From assembly GCA_963845675.1 (NCBI GenBank), contig CAWJSX010000001.1:496001-560000 (forward strand): a DNA stretch of 64,000 nucleotides. The letters run 5' to 3'. The stretch is from CAWJMD01 sp963845675 (GTDB lineage Bacteria > Actinomycetota > Actinomycetes > Actinomycetales > CAWJMD01). The position numbers and the translations under genes were made by a program. Below the pieces are notes generated by a model, which did no database searches, had not been told where the DNA came from, and saw only the letters and a list, made by a program, of their open reading frames with translations. Position 1 is the stretch's first letter. The number at the start of each line of letters is the position of its first letter. Of the stretch, positions 1-10,837 are shown one piece after another.

Positions 1-2222
1 CCTGGCGCCGAACCTGGCCGCAACCTGCTCGGCCTCCTCGCTCCGTCCCGTGCGCATCATGGTCTCGACCATCTCGGGCCCGGGTGAGAGGTCCACGTCG
101 AGGAAGCCGATCTCGTCGAGCAGGGAGTCGAGCCTGTGCAGGGTGATCAGCGCGGCCTCGGCGTCCCCGCGGCCCAGCTCGAGGTCGGCCAGGGCGAACA
201 CGGACCACGCCGTGAACGTGTGCAGCTCCCGCTCGGCGCAGATGTCCAGCGCCTCGGCGGCCGCGGCCCGGCAGCGCGTCCTCGCGGCCCTGGCGGGCGT
301 TCAGCCAGGCCAGACCCGCGAGCGAGGCCGCCAGGTCCGCCGCCTGGCCGGTCTCGCGTGCCAGGCGGATGGACTCGACGTACCCCGCCTCGGCGTCCGC
401 CCACCGCTCCGTGGTCGCGTCGTAGCGGGCCACGAAGAACAGCAGCAGCGGCAGCGAGCCGAGCGCCGCCCGCCCACGGGAGTCGTGGACCGCCTGCTGC
501 ACCAGGTCGACCCCGACCCCCTGCTCGCGCAGGAAGAGCGGGCCGGGCATCAGCCAACCAACCTGCGACGGCTCGACGGTGGGGGCGTCTGGTGCCCCGA
601 AGAGGTCCGTGGCCCGGCGGATCCAGTCGGTGCCACCCTCGCCGGCGATCACGCGGGCGACGCCGGTCGCCATCGTCCCGACCAGGCGGGCGCGTGCGCC
701 CGTCGACCGCCCGAGGAGCCGCTCCAGCGACTCCGCGACCGTCATCGCGCCGGCGGTGTCGCCGAGGAAGAAGCAGGCGAGGACGACGTCGGCCAGGAGG
801 AGCACCGCCCGGTCGACGTCCACCGGCGCCGCCGCGTCCGCTGCGCCGACGAGCACGTCCCGGGCGTGCCGGAGCGATCCGGTGCGGGCGGCGACCCGCC
901 CCTTGACCTCCTCGACGTCGACCGCCGCCGCGCCGTCGACGTACGCCGGGTCGACCTGCTCGACGAGCGTGCCGGCCCGATCCGGCCGGCCCGCGAGCAG
1001 CGCGCTACGGCCAGCCGCCAGAAGGCGCCGCACGCGGTCGGTCGGGTCGGCTGAGAGTGCGGCGGCTCGCTCGTAGGCTCCGGCTGCCGCGTCGTGAGCG
1101 GCCCTGGCCGCCGCCCGGGCCGCGGCGTCCTCGCAGGCACGCGCCGCGGCCTCGTCGGGCCCGAGCGCGGCGTGGAAGAGGTGCCAGGCCCTCTGCTCCG
1201 GTGCCTCGTCGGGAAGCACAGCCGCCAGCGCGGCGTGCGCCGCGCGGCGGTCCGGCGCGCTGGCGCCCGAGTACACGGCGGCCCGGACCAGAGGGTGCCG
1301 GAAGACGACGCGCTCGGGAGTGAGCAGCACGAGCCCGGCCCGCTCCGCGTCAGCGACCGCCCCGAGGTCGGACGAGAGTCGCTGGGCTGCCGCACCGACG
1401 ACCCCCAGGTCGCCGTCCGACGCCGCCGCGAGAAGCGTCACGGTCGCTGCCGCGGGGTCAAGGGAGCGAGCGCGTTGGGCGAACGCCTCGACGAGCGCCT
1501 CGGGAACCGGTAGCGGCGCGTGCACGGGTTCGTTGTCGATCCCGTCCACGTCACCGGCCAGCTCGAGCAGAGCCAGGGGGTTGCCGCCGGTTGACCGGAA
1601 CAGCCGGTCCATCAGGTCGGTCGGGACGGGCCGGCCCGAACGCTGCGTCACCAGCCGCTCCGTCGCCGCGCGGTCGAGTCCGCCGACGACCAGCGCCGGC
1701 AGCCCCGCCTCGGTGAGCGCACCGCCCTGGTCGGCCCTCACCGTCGCCAGGACGGCCACGGGGTCGGCCGTCAGCCGGCGCGCCGCGAACGCGACCGCCT
1801 CGGCAGAGGGCGCGTCGAGCAGGTGGGCGTCGTCGACGAGGACGAGGACAGGCTGCTCCTCGGCGAAGCGGCTGAGCAGGCTCAGGGTCGCCGCACCGAC
1901 GGCGAAACGCTCGACCCCGGCGCCCGGGCGCAGGGCCAGCGCGGTCGCCAGGGCGTCGGCCTGCGGGCCGGGGAGGTCGTCCAGGAGGTGGAGCGCCGGG
2001 CGCAGGAGCTGCAGCAGGCCGCCGAACCGGTGGAGCGGTCGGCGTCGATGCCAGTGGCCCGCAGCACCTGCATCCCGTGCGCCCGCGGCGGCCTCGTCCA
2101 GCAGCGCCGACTTGCCGATGCCCGCCTCGCCGACCAGCACCAGGGCAGCCGCTCTGGCCGACCCGTGCGCCCGCGAGCAGGCGCTCGATCACCTGCCGCT
2201 CGGGCTCGCGCCCGACCAGCAC
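1..2222 (-). CDS. AAA/LuxR-type ATP-binding transcriptional regulator, 3' end outside window
   Basis: A large regulator with an N-terminal AAA_16-type ATPase, starting at a GTG (MLVGREPERQ); an in-frame TAG lies four codons upstream. Pieced together from several frames one reads the Walker A motif GEAGIGKSALL (about 2115-2145), a Walker B-like VLVLVDDAHLLDAPS (about 1815-1855), RADQGGALTEAGLPALVVGGL and STGGNPLALLELAGDVDG, followed by a long alanine-rich helical (TPR-like) region running off the left edge. Family knowledge places a LuxR helix-turn-helix at the C-terminus, which would lie beyond position 1 and is not seen. Frame breaks near 2150, 2040 and 290 are probably sequence errors. The ligand and target genes cannot be deduced. 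Confidence 0.72.
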
Positions 2223-2350
2223 CAGCGGAGTCTAGGCGGCAGGACCAGGGGGGCCCCCTGATGCGATCGACGGGGCGTCCGGACGAGGGTCGGTGACACG
2301 AACAGGCCCCAGCCGCCAGGGCGCGGGTCACACCCGAGGAGAGGACCGTC

Positions 2351-3439
2351 ATGACCGACCACCGAGGCAGACCACGCAGGCACCGGCGCGCTCGACCCCG
2401 ACAAGCTGATGGCGTTCGTGTTCCGCGCCGTCGACGAGGTCGGCGCCACCCTGAACACCGCGCTCGTCGTGATGGGCGACAAGCTCGGCTACTACCGCTC
2501 CCTCGCCGAGCACGGCCCGACCACCCCGGCCGAGCTCGCCGAGCGGACCGGCACCGCCGAGCCGTACGCGCGCGAGTGGCTGAGCGCGCAGGCCGCCGGC
2601 GGGTACGTGACGGTCGACGGCAACCGCTACACGCTCCCGCTCGAGCACGCCGCGGCGCTCACCGACGAGACCAGCCCGGCGTACCTGCCCGGCTTCTTCC
2701 AGCTCGCCCTCGGCACCGTGCACGAGACCGACGCCGTCGCTGCGCGCTGCGGCGACCGGGGACGGCGTCGGCTGGCACGCCCACGACGACGACGTGCTCG
2801 AGGGCTGCGAGCGCTTCTTCCGCACGATGTACAACGCCCACCTGATCGCCGAGTGGCTGCCGGCGCTGGACGGCGTCGTCGCGAAGCTGGAGCGCGGTGC
2901 GCGCGTCGCCGACGTCGGGTGCGGCCACGGCGCCTCGACCATCCTGATGGCGCAGGTCCTTCCCGAAGTCGACGTTCGTGGGCTCCGACTACCACGCCGG
3001 GTCGATCGAGACCGCGCGAGCGCGGGCCGCCGAGGCCGGCGTCGCCGACCGCGTGACCTTCGAGGTCGCCCCGGCGACCGGGTTCACCGGCACGGGCTAC
3101 GACCTGGTGACGATGTTCGACTGCCTGCACGACATGGGTGACCCCGTCGGCGCGGCCCGGCACGTCCGGGAGACGATCGCCGACGACGGCACCTGGCTGA
3201 TCGTCGAGCCGATGGCCGGGGACCGGGTGGAGGACAACCTCAACCCGGTCGGCCGGCGCTACTACGGCTTCTCCACGCTGCTGTGCACCCCCGCGTCGCT
3301 GTCCCAGGACGTCGGGCTCGCGCTGGGCACCCAGGCCGGGCCGGCGCGGATCAAGGACGTCACGACGACGGCCGGGTTCACCCGCTTCCGCCAGGCCGCC
3401 GAGACGCCGTTCAACCACGTGCTCGAGGCGCGGCCCTGA
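2351..3439 (+). CDS. Class I SAM-dependent methyltransferase with N-terminal winged helix
   Basis: A composite protein of about 360 residues. The first 120 or so resemble the winged-helix dimerisation domain of the Rv2258c-like and O-methyltransferase families (LGYYRSLAEHGPTTPAEL, TGTAEPYAREWLSAQAAGG). The Rossmann part carries the SAM-binding motif VADVGCGHGASTILMAQ and the acidic FVGSDYHAGSIE, then YDLVTMFDCLHDMGDP. It starts at ATG 2351 after a GAGGAGAGGACC ribosome site. The reading frame breaks near 2361, 2745 and 2975, each repaired by removing one base, so the gene is probably intact in the cell. The substrate is unknown. The hydrolase-glycosyltransferase gene follows 48 bp downstream, so the two may form a small-molecule or lipid modification pair; that is inference. 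Confidence 0.8.
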
Positions 3440-3487
3440 GGATCGGCCGGACCGAGGCCAGGTCCAGCGAGCGGAGAGGACGAGACT

Positions 3488-5675
3488 GTGGACGTGACGG
3501 GCGCGTCGGAGTGGACCGGCCGGGAGCGGCCGGAGGCCCGACGCGCCCTCGCGCCGACCGACGAGCGGTGTCGTCGAGCGCGACGGCGTGCGGATCGCCT
3601 GGGAGGTGTTCGGGGAGGGCGACCGCACCGTGCTGCTGATGCCGACCTGGTCGATCATCCCCTCCCGGCACTGGAAGGCCCAGGTGCCGCTACCTGGCGC
3701 GGCACTTCCGGGTGGTGACGTTCGACGGCCGGGGGAGCGGCGCCTCCGACCGTCCGCCGGGGCCGCGGCCTACACCGACGAGCAGTACGCCGCCGACACG
3801 GTGGCGGTGCTCGACGCGACCGGGACCGACAGCAGGCGGTGCTCGTCGAGCCTGTCGTGCGGGGGAGCGTGGTCGGTGCACGTGGCGGCCGGCCACCCCG
3901 AGCGGGTGCTGGGGCTGTTCGCCATCTCCCCGTCGTGCGGGTTCACCGTGCACCGACCCGCACCGCGAGCAGTTCGCCTGGGACGCGCGGCACCGAGACC
4001 AGCCGGGGCTGGGCCAAGTACAACAAGCACTACTGGCTCGAGGGCGGCTACGACGACTTCGTGGAGTTCTTCTTCGGCCAGATGTTCACCGAGCCGCACT
4101 CCACCAAGCAGATCGAGGACTGCGTGGGCTGGGCGCACGAGATCTCGCCGCAGACCCTCGTCGACACCACCGCGGGCCGGATCGGGTGCGACGGCGCGGT
4201 GTGCTCCCCGATCGAGGACCTGTGCGTGCAGGTCACTGCCCGGTGACGGTCGTCCACGGCACCGACGACCAGATCCGCGGTCCCGGCGACCGGGGAGAGG
4301 CTGGCCGAGCTGACCGGCGGCGTCCCTGGTGCTCGTGGAGGGCGGCGGCCACGGCGCTGCCGCGCGGGACCCGGTGCGGATCAACACGCTGATCAGGCGA
4401 GTTCGTCGACGCGGTCGTGCCTCCGCGGCGCCGCGCCGCCGCACCTGGACGCGCGCCGCGCGGCCGGCCGAAGCGGGCGCTGTACCTGTCGTCGCCGATC
4501 GGGCTCGGTCACGCCCGCCGCGACGTCGCGATCGCCGACGAGCTGCGCAAGCTGCATCCCGACCTGGAGGTCGACTGGCTGGCCCAGCACCCGGTGACGG
4601 CTCTGCTCGAGCAGGCGCCGAGCGCGTCCACCCCGCCTCGCGCTGGCTGTCCAACGAGTCCGCGCACGTCGAGTCCGAGGCCGGCGAGCACGACCTGCAC
4701 GCCTTCCAGGCGATCCGCCGGATGGACGAGATCCTGGTCGCACAACTTCATGGTCTTCGACGAGGTCGTGGAGCCGAGCACTACGACCTCGTGGTCGGCG
4801 ACGAGGCCTGGGACGTCGACTACTTCCTGCACGAGAACCCCGAGCTCGAAGCGGTTCGCGTTCGCGTGGATGACCGACTTCGTCGGCTGGCTGCCGATGC
4901 CGGACGGCGGGACGCGGAGGTCGCGCTGACCGCCGACTACAACGCCGAGATGATCGAGCAGCGAGCGCGTTTCGCGCGAGTGCGCGACCGGTCGGTCTTC
5001 GTCGGCAACGCCGACGACGTCGTCGACGACACCTTCGGGCCCGGGCTGCCCGAGCATCCGGTCGTGGACCGAGGAGAACTTCGACTTCGCCGGCTACGTC
5101 ACCGGGCTCTCGGACGTCGGCGGACGCCGACCGCGCGCGACTGCGCGCCGAGCTCGGGTACCGCGACGACGAGCAGGTGTGCGTGGTGACCGTCGGCGGC
5201 TCCGGGGTCGGCGAGCCGCTGCTGCGCCGGGTGCTCGACGCCGTGCCCGCCGCCCGGCGGATGGTCCCCGATCTGCGGTTCCTGGTGGTCGCCGGACCGC
5301 GGATCGACCCCGAATCGCTGCCGACCAGGCGCGGGCGTGACCGTCCGCGGGTACGTGCCCGACCTCGACCGGCACCTCGCCGCCTGCGACGTCGCGGTCG
5401 TCCAGGGCGGGCTGACGACGTGCATGGAGCTGACCGCGGCTCGACGCCCGTTCGTCTACGTGCCGCTGCGTCACCACTTCGAGCAGAACCGGCACGTCCG
5501 CCACCGCCTGGAGCGGTACGGCGCCGGCACGCTGCCTGCCGTACGAGCAGGCCTGCGACCCGGACGCGCTGGCCGTGGCGCTTGCGCGCGAGATCGGGCG
5601 GGAGGTCGCGTACCGCCCGGTGGAGAGCGGACGGCGCGGCCCGAGCCGCCGCGCCTGCTCGCCGACCTGGTCTGA
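3488..5675 (+). CDS. Alpha/beta hydrolase fused to MGT/MurG-like glycosyltransferase
   Basis: Reading through at least a dozen single-base frame breaks gives one protein of about 725 residues. Residues 1-300 are an alpha/beta hydrolase: oxyanion region LLMPTWS, nucleophile elbow VSLSCGGAW, acid VVHGTDDQI, histidine VEGGGHG. Residues 320-725 are a GT-B glycosyltransferase: an N-terminal SSPIGLGHARRDVAIADEL glycine loop and a C-terminal donor site QGGLTTCMELTAARRP followed by HHFEQNRH. The linker (about 4395-4470, EFVDAVVPPRRRAAAPG) has no stop in the repaired frame, so this appears to be a real fusion. The GTG start at 3488 has a good GGAGAGG site. The substrate is unknown; hydrolysis and glycosylation of one lipid or natural product is a guess. 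The stop lies in a palindrome shared with the convergent ctaA. Confidence 0.72.
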
Positions 5676-5690
5676 CCTGGACCCAGGTCA
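5673..5690. other. Palindrome holding the stop codons of two convergent genes
   Basis: TGACCTGG-AC-CCAGGTCA is a perfect inverted repeat with 8-base arms. Each end supplies a TGA stop, one for the hydrolase-glycosyltransferase on the plus strand and one for heme A synthase on the minus strand. The 2-base loop is too tight for a normal hairpin and there is no T-run, so terminator function is doubtful. Confidence 0.4.
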
Positions 5691-6655
5691 GCCCTGGAGG
5701 ACGGCGTCCTGCGGGACGATGTCCGCCACGGTCGGCAGACGGTTCCGTGCGGTGCCGCAGCGACGTGAGCAGCAGGACGAGGCTGACGACGAGCAGCTCG
5801 GCGCCGAGCATGTGGGCCAGCACCAGCGCCTCGGGAAGGTCGGTCAGGTACTGCACGACACCGACCAGGCCCTGCGCCAGCGCGACGATCAGCACCAGCC
5901 GAGCCCGGCCGCGGACCCTCTGCGGTGCGTCGAGGGCCCAGAGGGCGACGAGCAGGCCACCGAGCAGGCCGAGGAAGAGCATCACGGAGTCGGCGTGCAG
6001 CCAGCTGATCGGACCGGGGATCGAGGGCGAAGCGCGGCGGGAGTCTCGGCGTCGCCGGAGTGCGGGCCGGCTCCCGTGACGACGGTGCCCAGCACGAGGA
6101 CGACGCGCGGCCACGACGGTCAGCGCGACCGCGAGCCCGCGGACCTCGTGACGCACGACAGGCACGGCGCGGCCCGTCCGGCTCGCCCAGGCGCTCGAGC
6201 AGCAGCACGGACACGGCGACGAGCAGCATCGACACCAGGAAGTGCGCCGACACCGTGACCGGGTGCAGCTCGGTCAGCACCGTGATCCCGCCCAGCACGG
6301 CCTGCCCGACGGTGAGCGCCAGCGGGGCGGCGCCGAGCAGGAGCAGGCGCCGGTCACGTCCGGCCCGCACGAGCAGGACGTCACGACGAGGGCGGCCAGG
6401 GCGGTCAGGCCCACGACGCCGGTCAGCGTCCGGTTGCCGAACTCGATGTACTTGTGGAAGCCCTCGGCCTGCTCCTGGACCGGGACGTACGAGCCCGGGG
6501 ACGCACTCCGGCCAGGTCGGGCAGCCGAGCCCGAGCCGGTCAGCCGCACCAGGCCGCCGGTGACGACGATGAGCATCTGCGGCGACCACGTTGGCGAGCA
6601 GCAGCGCCCTCATCCAGGGAGGGGTGCGGGTGCGCTGCTGGTGCGGGGAGGGCAC
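5688..6655 (-). CDS. ctaA: Heme A synthase (CtaA/COX15)
   Basis: Heme A synthase oxidises the C8 methyl of heme O in the membrane to make heme A for cytochrome aa3 oxidase. The repaired protein is about 320 residues and hydrophobic, starting MPSPHQQRTRTPPWMRALL from a GTG. It shows the first helix MLIVVTGGLVRLTGSG, the paired-cysteine-region motif LGCPTWPECVPG, EFGNRTLTGVVG, a conserved His in VSAHFLVSMLL and HADSVMLFLGLLGG near the C-terminus. The end chosen (VADIVPQDAVLQG then TGA) needs one frame correction near 5745. At least five frame breaks occur, including one extra base before CAGATG (about 6578) and one missing G near 6530. SURF1, another cytochrome oxidase assembly factor, is encoded at 37.8 kb. 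Confidence 0.85.
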
Positions 6656-6700
6656 GGGTCCAGCGTAGGAGCGGCCGGCGCGTGCGAGTCAGCCGGGAGG

Positions 6701-7504
6701 TCAGTCCCAGCGGAACCAGCGTCGCGCGGCGGCCACCGCGCACCGCCGCCCAGACCAGCAGCACGACCAGGTCGGCGACGGGCAGACCGCCCTCGAGGAG
6801 CGCGACGCGCAACCCGTCGCCGAGCGCGCCCGACGGGGTCCACGGCAGCACCGCGTGCAGCCCGGCAGGGGCGCGCTCGGTAGGCAGCAGCACGCCACCG
6901 GCGGCGACGAGCAGCACCCACGCCAGGTTCGCCACCGCGAGGACGCCCTCGGCGCGCACGGTCCCGCCGAGCAGCAGGCCCGAGCGCGACGAACACGACC
7001 GTGCCAAGCAGGCCGACGACCAGCGCGGCCGGTACGCCGGACCACGCCGGCGCCCACCCGAGCGCGAGCGGCGACCGCACCGAGGACGACGCAGCTGGAC
7101 CACCTGCACGACCAGCACCGCCGAGCACGCGACGCGGCCACCAGGCCGGACCGTCCGAGCGGTGTCGTGCCCAGCAGCCTCAGCACCCCGTGCCGGCGGT
7201 CGAAGGCGGTGGCGATCGCCTGCCCGGTGAACGCCGTCGACAGGACGGCCACGGCCAGCACGCCCGGGGCCACCACGTCGACGCGCGACGCACCAGGTGG
7301 CAGCGCCAGCGGGATGAGGCTGCTGCGGGACAGACCGACGAGTGCCACGAGGGGAAGGAGCACGGTCAGCAGCAGCTGCTCGCCGTTGCGCAGCACGGCC
7401 AGCGCCTCCCACCGGGCCTGCGCGAGCACGCGGGCCGTCGCCGGTGCGGCACCTGCGTGGCTACGCGGTCCGGCGCCCGTGCCGCGTACCCCGTCCGCGG
7501 TCAT
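6701..7504 (-). CDS. ABC transporter permease, ABC-2 type
   Basis: An integral membrane subunit of a drug/antibiotic-type exporter. It starts at ATG 7504, overlapping the ATPase stop in an ATGA, which implies translational coupling. Visible segments include RVLAQARWEALAVLRNGEQ (the usual N-terminus of this family), LLLTVLLPLVALVGL, GVLAVAVLSTAFTGQAIATAFDRRHGVLRLLGTTPLGR, VEGVLAVANLAWVLLVAAGGVLLP and the typical C-terminus AARRWFRWD before TGA. Frame breaks near 7145, 7080, 6980 and 6735 (an extra C in GTG-C-GCG) split it. The pair lies beside ctaA as in mycobacteria (Rv1457c/Rv1458c, from memory). The substrate is unknown. Confidence 0.8.
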   Translation of the reverse strand: MTADGVRGTGAGPRSHAGAAPATARVLAQARWEALAVLRNGEQLLLTVLLPLVALVGLSRSSLIPLALPPGASRVDVVAPGVLAVAVLSTAFTGQAIATAFDRRHGVLRLLGTTPLGRSGLVAASRARRCWSCRWSSCVVLGAVAARARVGAGVVRRTGRAGRRPAWHGRVRRARACCSAGPCAPRASSRWRTWRGCCSSPPVACCCLPSAPLPGCTRCCRGPRRARSATGCASRSSRAVCPSPTWSCCWSGRRCAVAAARRWFRWD

Positions 7505-8425
7505 CGCAGGTCCCGTCCGGTCAGGGTCAGGAACACGTCCTCCAGGGACGGCGCGCGCACGTCGAGACGCTCCGGCATCACCTGCTGCGCGGCGCACCAC
7601 GAGGCCACGGTGGCCAGCACCGAGGGGCCGACGTCGCCGGTGACCAGGTAGCGACCGGGCGCCTCCGCGCTGAGGACGACGGACTCCGGCAGGGCGAGGC
7701 GCAGTCCACCGAGGTCGAGACCGGCCGGCGCGGTGAAACGCACCGTGGAGGGCCGCCCGGCGGTCAGGTCCTCGGGCGAGCCGTCGGCCACCACCCGGCC
7801 GTGGTCGACGATGACGACGTGCCGGGCGGCGCGTGAGGCCTCGTCGAGGTCGTGGGTCGTCAGGACCACGGCCACACCGTCCGAGCAGAGGTCGGCCAGC
7901 ACGTCACGGACGACGAGGCGGGCCTGCGGGTCGAGTCCGGCGGTCGGTTCGTCGAGGAACACCAGCCGCGGCCGGCCGACCAGCGCCGCCGCCAGGGCGA
8001 CCCGCTGCCGCTGCCCACCCGAGAGCCGGCGCACCGACGTCCCGGCGAACGAGGTGAGGCCCAGGCGCTCGGCCAGCGAGTCGACGTCGGCGGGCGCCGC
8101 GTGCAGGCGGGCCAGGTGCCGCAGGAGGGCGAGCGGGCGGGCCGCGGTCGGCAGGCCACCGTCCTGGAGCATGACGCCGACCGCGGAGCGGAGGTCGCAG
8201 GAGCGGCCCGGGTCCTCCCCGAGCACTCGCACGCTGCCGCCGTCGCACGGACCGCAGGCCCACGGCGCACTCGACCAACGTCGTCTTGCCGGCGCCGTTG
8301 GGGCCGAGCAGGGCAGTCACCTGACCGGCCTGCGCGGTGAGGGTCACTCCGTCGAGCGCGGGAGCGGTCGCGCCGCGGTAGGACTTCACCAGCTCGTGGA
8401 CCTCGAGAGCTGGGACGCCGGTCAC
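7501..8425 (-). CDS. ABC transporter ATP-binding protein
   Basis: The ATPase partner of the adjacent permease. The repaired protein of about 308 residues has Walker A LLGPNGAGKTTLVE, the signature RRLSGGQRQRVALA, Walker B RLVFLDEPTAGLDPQAR, the H-loop VVLTTHDLDEA and a C-terminal accessory region that ends FLTLTGRDLR. One extra T near 8245 breaks the frame (GLR / CDGGSVRVLG). I chose GTG 8425 (MTGVPALEVHELVKSY) because the domain begins directly there; an in-frame ATG at 8485 would add 20 residues and run into the promoter space shared with sufR. The gene is transcribed divergently from the suf operon. Confidence 0.85.
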
Positions 8426-8532
8426 TCCCTGAGGATAGAGACCGCCCAGCCCGACCTCCCCCACTGGTCGGAGATGGCGCGACACGCCCGGCGAGTTGCA
8501 CCACTTCCGACCAGTCGGCGGAGGAGTTAGGT

Positions 8533-8543
8533 CACCCTGGGTG
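8533..8543. promoter_or_regulatory. Candidate operator in the ABC exporter/sufR intergenic region
   Basis: CACCC-T-GGGTG is an inverted repeat 34 bp before the proposed sufR start, preceded by TTAGGT, which recalls half of a DtxR/IdeR iron box. SufR or an iron regulator could bind here. The match is short, and no full published consensus is met. Confidence 0.25.
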
Positions 8544-8576
8544 GTCTGCGTGGCTGAATTACCTCACAATGGTGTT

Positions 8577-9341
8577 GTGGAATCCAGTCAGATGCTCCCT
8601 GCGTCCGGGACGGCCGAGGCCGGCACCCGGGCGAGGGTCGCGCGCCTCGTCGGCGAGGAGGGCCCCATCACGGTGGCCTGCCTCGCGGACCGGCTGGGCG
8701 TCACCACCGCCGCGGTACGACGGCACCTCGACGCGATGCTCGCGGACGGGCTGGTCGAAGCCCGCGAGATGGCCCTCAGCGCCCGGCGCGGACGCGGACG
8801 TCCCGCCAAGGCGTTCGTGCTGACCGACGCGGGCCACTCGTCGCTGTCCAACTCGTACGACGACCTCGCGGTGCAGGCGCTCGAGTTCCTGGCCGAGGAG
8901 CACGGACGCGGGGCCGTCGAGGCCTTCGCGAACCGCCGCTTCGCAGACCTGGAGACGCGTCTCGCGCCGCGGGTCGACGCGGCCGGCGAGGACCCGTCCG
9001 CACGCGCCACGGCCCTGGCCGCGGCGCTGCACGAGGAGGGGTTCGCCGCGAGCAGCCGCCCGATCGGGGAGGGCACCCCGGCGCAGGCGGTCCAGCTGTG
9101 CCAGGGTCATTGCCCGGTGCAGCACGCCGCCGAGCGCTTCCCCGAGCTGTGCGACGCGGAGACCAGGACGTTCTCGCGCCTCCTCGGTGTTGACGTGAGA
9201 AGGCTGGCCACGCTGGCCCACGGCGCCCACGTGTGCACCACGCACGTCCCGACCGGGCAGCTCACCGCCGAGCAGCCCGCGCCCCAGAACCCGCACGACC
9301 TGACAGAAGACCGCACGTCCGCCTCCGGAAGGACCGCCTGA
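8577..9341 (+). CDS. sufR: SufR, Fe-S-sensing repressor of the suf operon
   Basis: SufR binds an Fe-S cluster and represses suf when clusters are sufficient. About 254 residues from GTG 8577; ATG 8592 is an alternative. The N-terminal DeoR/ArsR-like winged helix is clear (ARLVGEEGPITVACLADRLG, TTAAVRRHLDAMLADGLVEA, then the basic wing SARRGRGRPAKAF). C-terminal cysteines at about 175, 179, 192 and 220 (CQGHCPVQ, PELCDAE, AHVCTTH) match the cluster ligands of actinobacterial SufR. The stop overlaps the sufB start by one base (TGATG), so it is the first gene of the operon and probably autoregulated. The frame is intact. Confidence 0.93.
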   Translation: MESSQMLPASGTAEAGTRARVARLVGEEGPITVACLADRLGVTTAAVRRHLDAMLADGLVEAREMALSARRGRGRPAKAFVLTDAGHSSLSNSYDDLAVQALEFLAEEHGRGAVEAFANRRFADLETRLAPRVDAAGEDPSARATALAAALHEEGFAASSRPIGEGTPAQAVQLCQGHCPVQHAAERFPELCDAETRTFSRLLGVDVRRLATLAHGAHVCTTHVPTGQLTAEQPAPQNPHDLTEDRTSASGRTA

Positions 9342-10787
9342 TGAGCACTCCGACCACCAGCACGTTCACCTCGGACATCGAGGCCCGTAACCCCGAGCTG
9401 GCCGGCCTGGGGACCTACGAGTACGGCTGGGCCGACTCCGACGCCGCGGGCACGAACGCGCGCCGCGGTCTGAGCGAGGACGTCGTCCGGGACATCTCGA
9501 ACCGCAAGGACGAGCCGGAGTGGATGCTCAAGACGCGGCTGAAGTCCCTGCGGCTGTTCGGCAAGAAGCCGATGCCGACCTGGGGCAGCGACCTGTCGGG
9601 CATCGACTTCGACAACATCAAGTACTTCGTGAAGTCCACCGAGAAGCAGGCGACCTCGTGGGAGGACCTGCCGGACGACATCAAGAACACGTACGACCGC
9701 CTGGGCATCCCCGAGGCCGAGAAGCAGCGTCTGGTCGCCGGTGTCGCCGCGCAGTACGAGAGCGAGGTCGTCTACCACCAGATCCGTGAGGACCTGGAGC
9801 AGAAGGGCGTCATCTTCGTCGACACCGACACCGGTCTGCGCGAGTACCCGGAGCTCTTCAAGGAGTACTTCGGCACGGTCATCCCGCCCGGCGACAACAA
9901 GTTCGCGTCGCTGAACACGGCGGTGTGGTCCGGCGGCTCGTTCATCTACGTGCCCAAGGGCGTCCACGTCGACATCCCGCTCCAGGCCTACTTCCGGATC
10001 AACACCGAGAACATGGGCCAGTTCGAGCGCACGCTGATCATCGCGGACGAGGACTCGTACATCCACTACGTCGAGGGGTGCACCGCGCCGATCTACAAGT
10101 CCGACTCGCTGCACTCCGCGGTCGTCGAGATCGTCGTCAAGAAGGGCGCCCGCGTCCGGTACACGACCATCCAGAACTGGTCGAACAACGTCTACAACCT
10201 GGTCACCAAGCGGGCGACCGCCGAGGCCGGCGCGACGATGGAGTGGGTCGACGGCAACATCGGCTCGAAGGTCACCATGAAGTACCCGGCGATCTACCTG
10301 ATGGGCGAGCACGCCAAGGGCGAGACCCTGTCGGTCGCGTTCGCGGGCGACGGCCAGCACCAGGACGCGGGCGCGAAGATGGTGCACGCGGCGCCGAACA
10401 CCTCGTCGTCGATCATCTCGAAGTCGGTCGCCCGCGGTGGTGGCCGCACGTCGTACCGCGGTCTCGTGCAGGTGCTCGAGGGCGCCCAGTCACTCGGCCT
10501 CGACGGTGCGCTGCGACGCACTGCTGGTCGACAACATCTCGCGCTCCGACACCTACCCGTACGTCGACGTCCGCGAGGACGACGTGTCGATGGGTCACGA
10601 GGCAACGGTGTCGAAGGTCAGCGAGGACCAGCTCTTCTACCTGATGTCCCGCGGCATGAGCGAGGACGAGGCCATGGCGATGATCGTGCGCGGCTTCATC
10701 GAGCCGATCGCCCGCGAGCTGCCGATGGAGTACGCCCTCGAGCTGAACCGCCTGATCGAGCTGCAGATGGAGGGTGCGGTCGGCTGA
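9341..10787 (+). CDS. sufB: SufB, Fe-S assembly scaffold subunit
   Basis: SufB forms the SufBC2D scaffold on which nascent Fe-S clusters are built in the cytoplasm. ATG 9341 follows GGAAGGA. About 481 residues, close to the family length. Characteristic stretches: PEWMLKTRLKSLRLFGKKPMPTW, VWSGGSFIYVPKGVHVDIP, YVEGCTAPIYKSDSLHSAVVE, and C-terminal VRCDALLVDNISRSDTYPYVD with DDVSMGHEATVSKVSEDQLFYLMSRG. An extra T near 10491 (GCCCAG-T-CACTCGG) breaks the frame; without it the protein reads EGAQHSASTVRCDALL. There is no intein, unlike M. tuberculosis SufB. Confidence 0.95.
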
Positions 10788-10823
10788 CCGCACGCCCTTC
10801 ACCGTCCAACCCGAAACGCCTGT

Positions 10824-10837
10824 AGGAGAACACCATC
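10824..10837 (+). promoter_or_regulatory. Ribosome binding site pointing to an ATC start for sufD
   Basis: AGGAG (10824-10828) sits 6 bases before ATC at 10835. Translation from that ATC (I/M-ATETVQHGLVEHSH) matches my memory of the conserved SufD N-terminus. The next usable codon, GTG 10865, has no ribosome site. Either an unusual ATC start or a G-to-C sequence error. Confidence 0.55.

Noticed and set aside
10437..10787. Programmed frameshift or intein in sufB
   Set aside because: The break is one extra T in a non-slippery context, the same type of error recurs in unrelated genes, and no intein-sized insertion is present.
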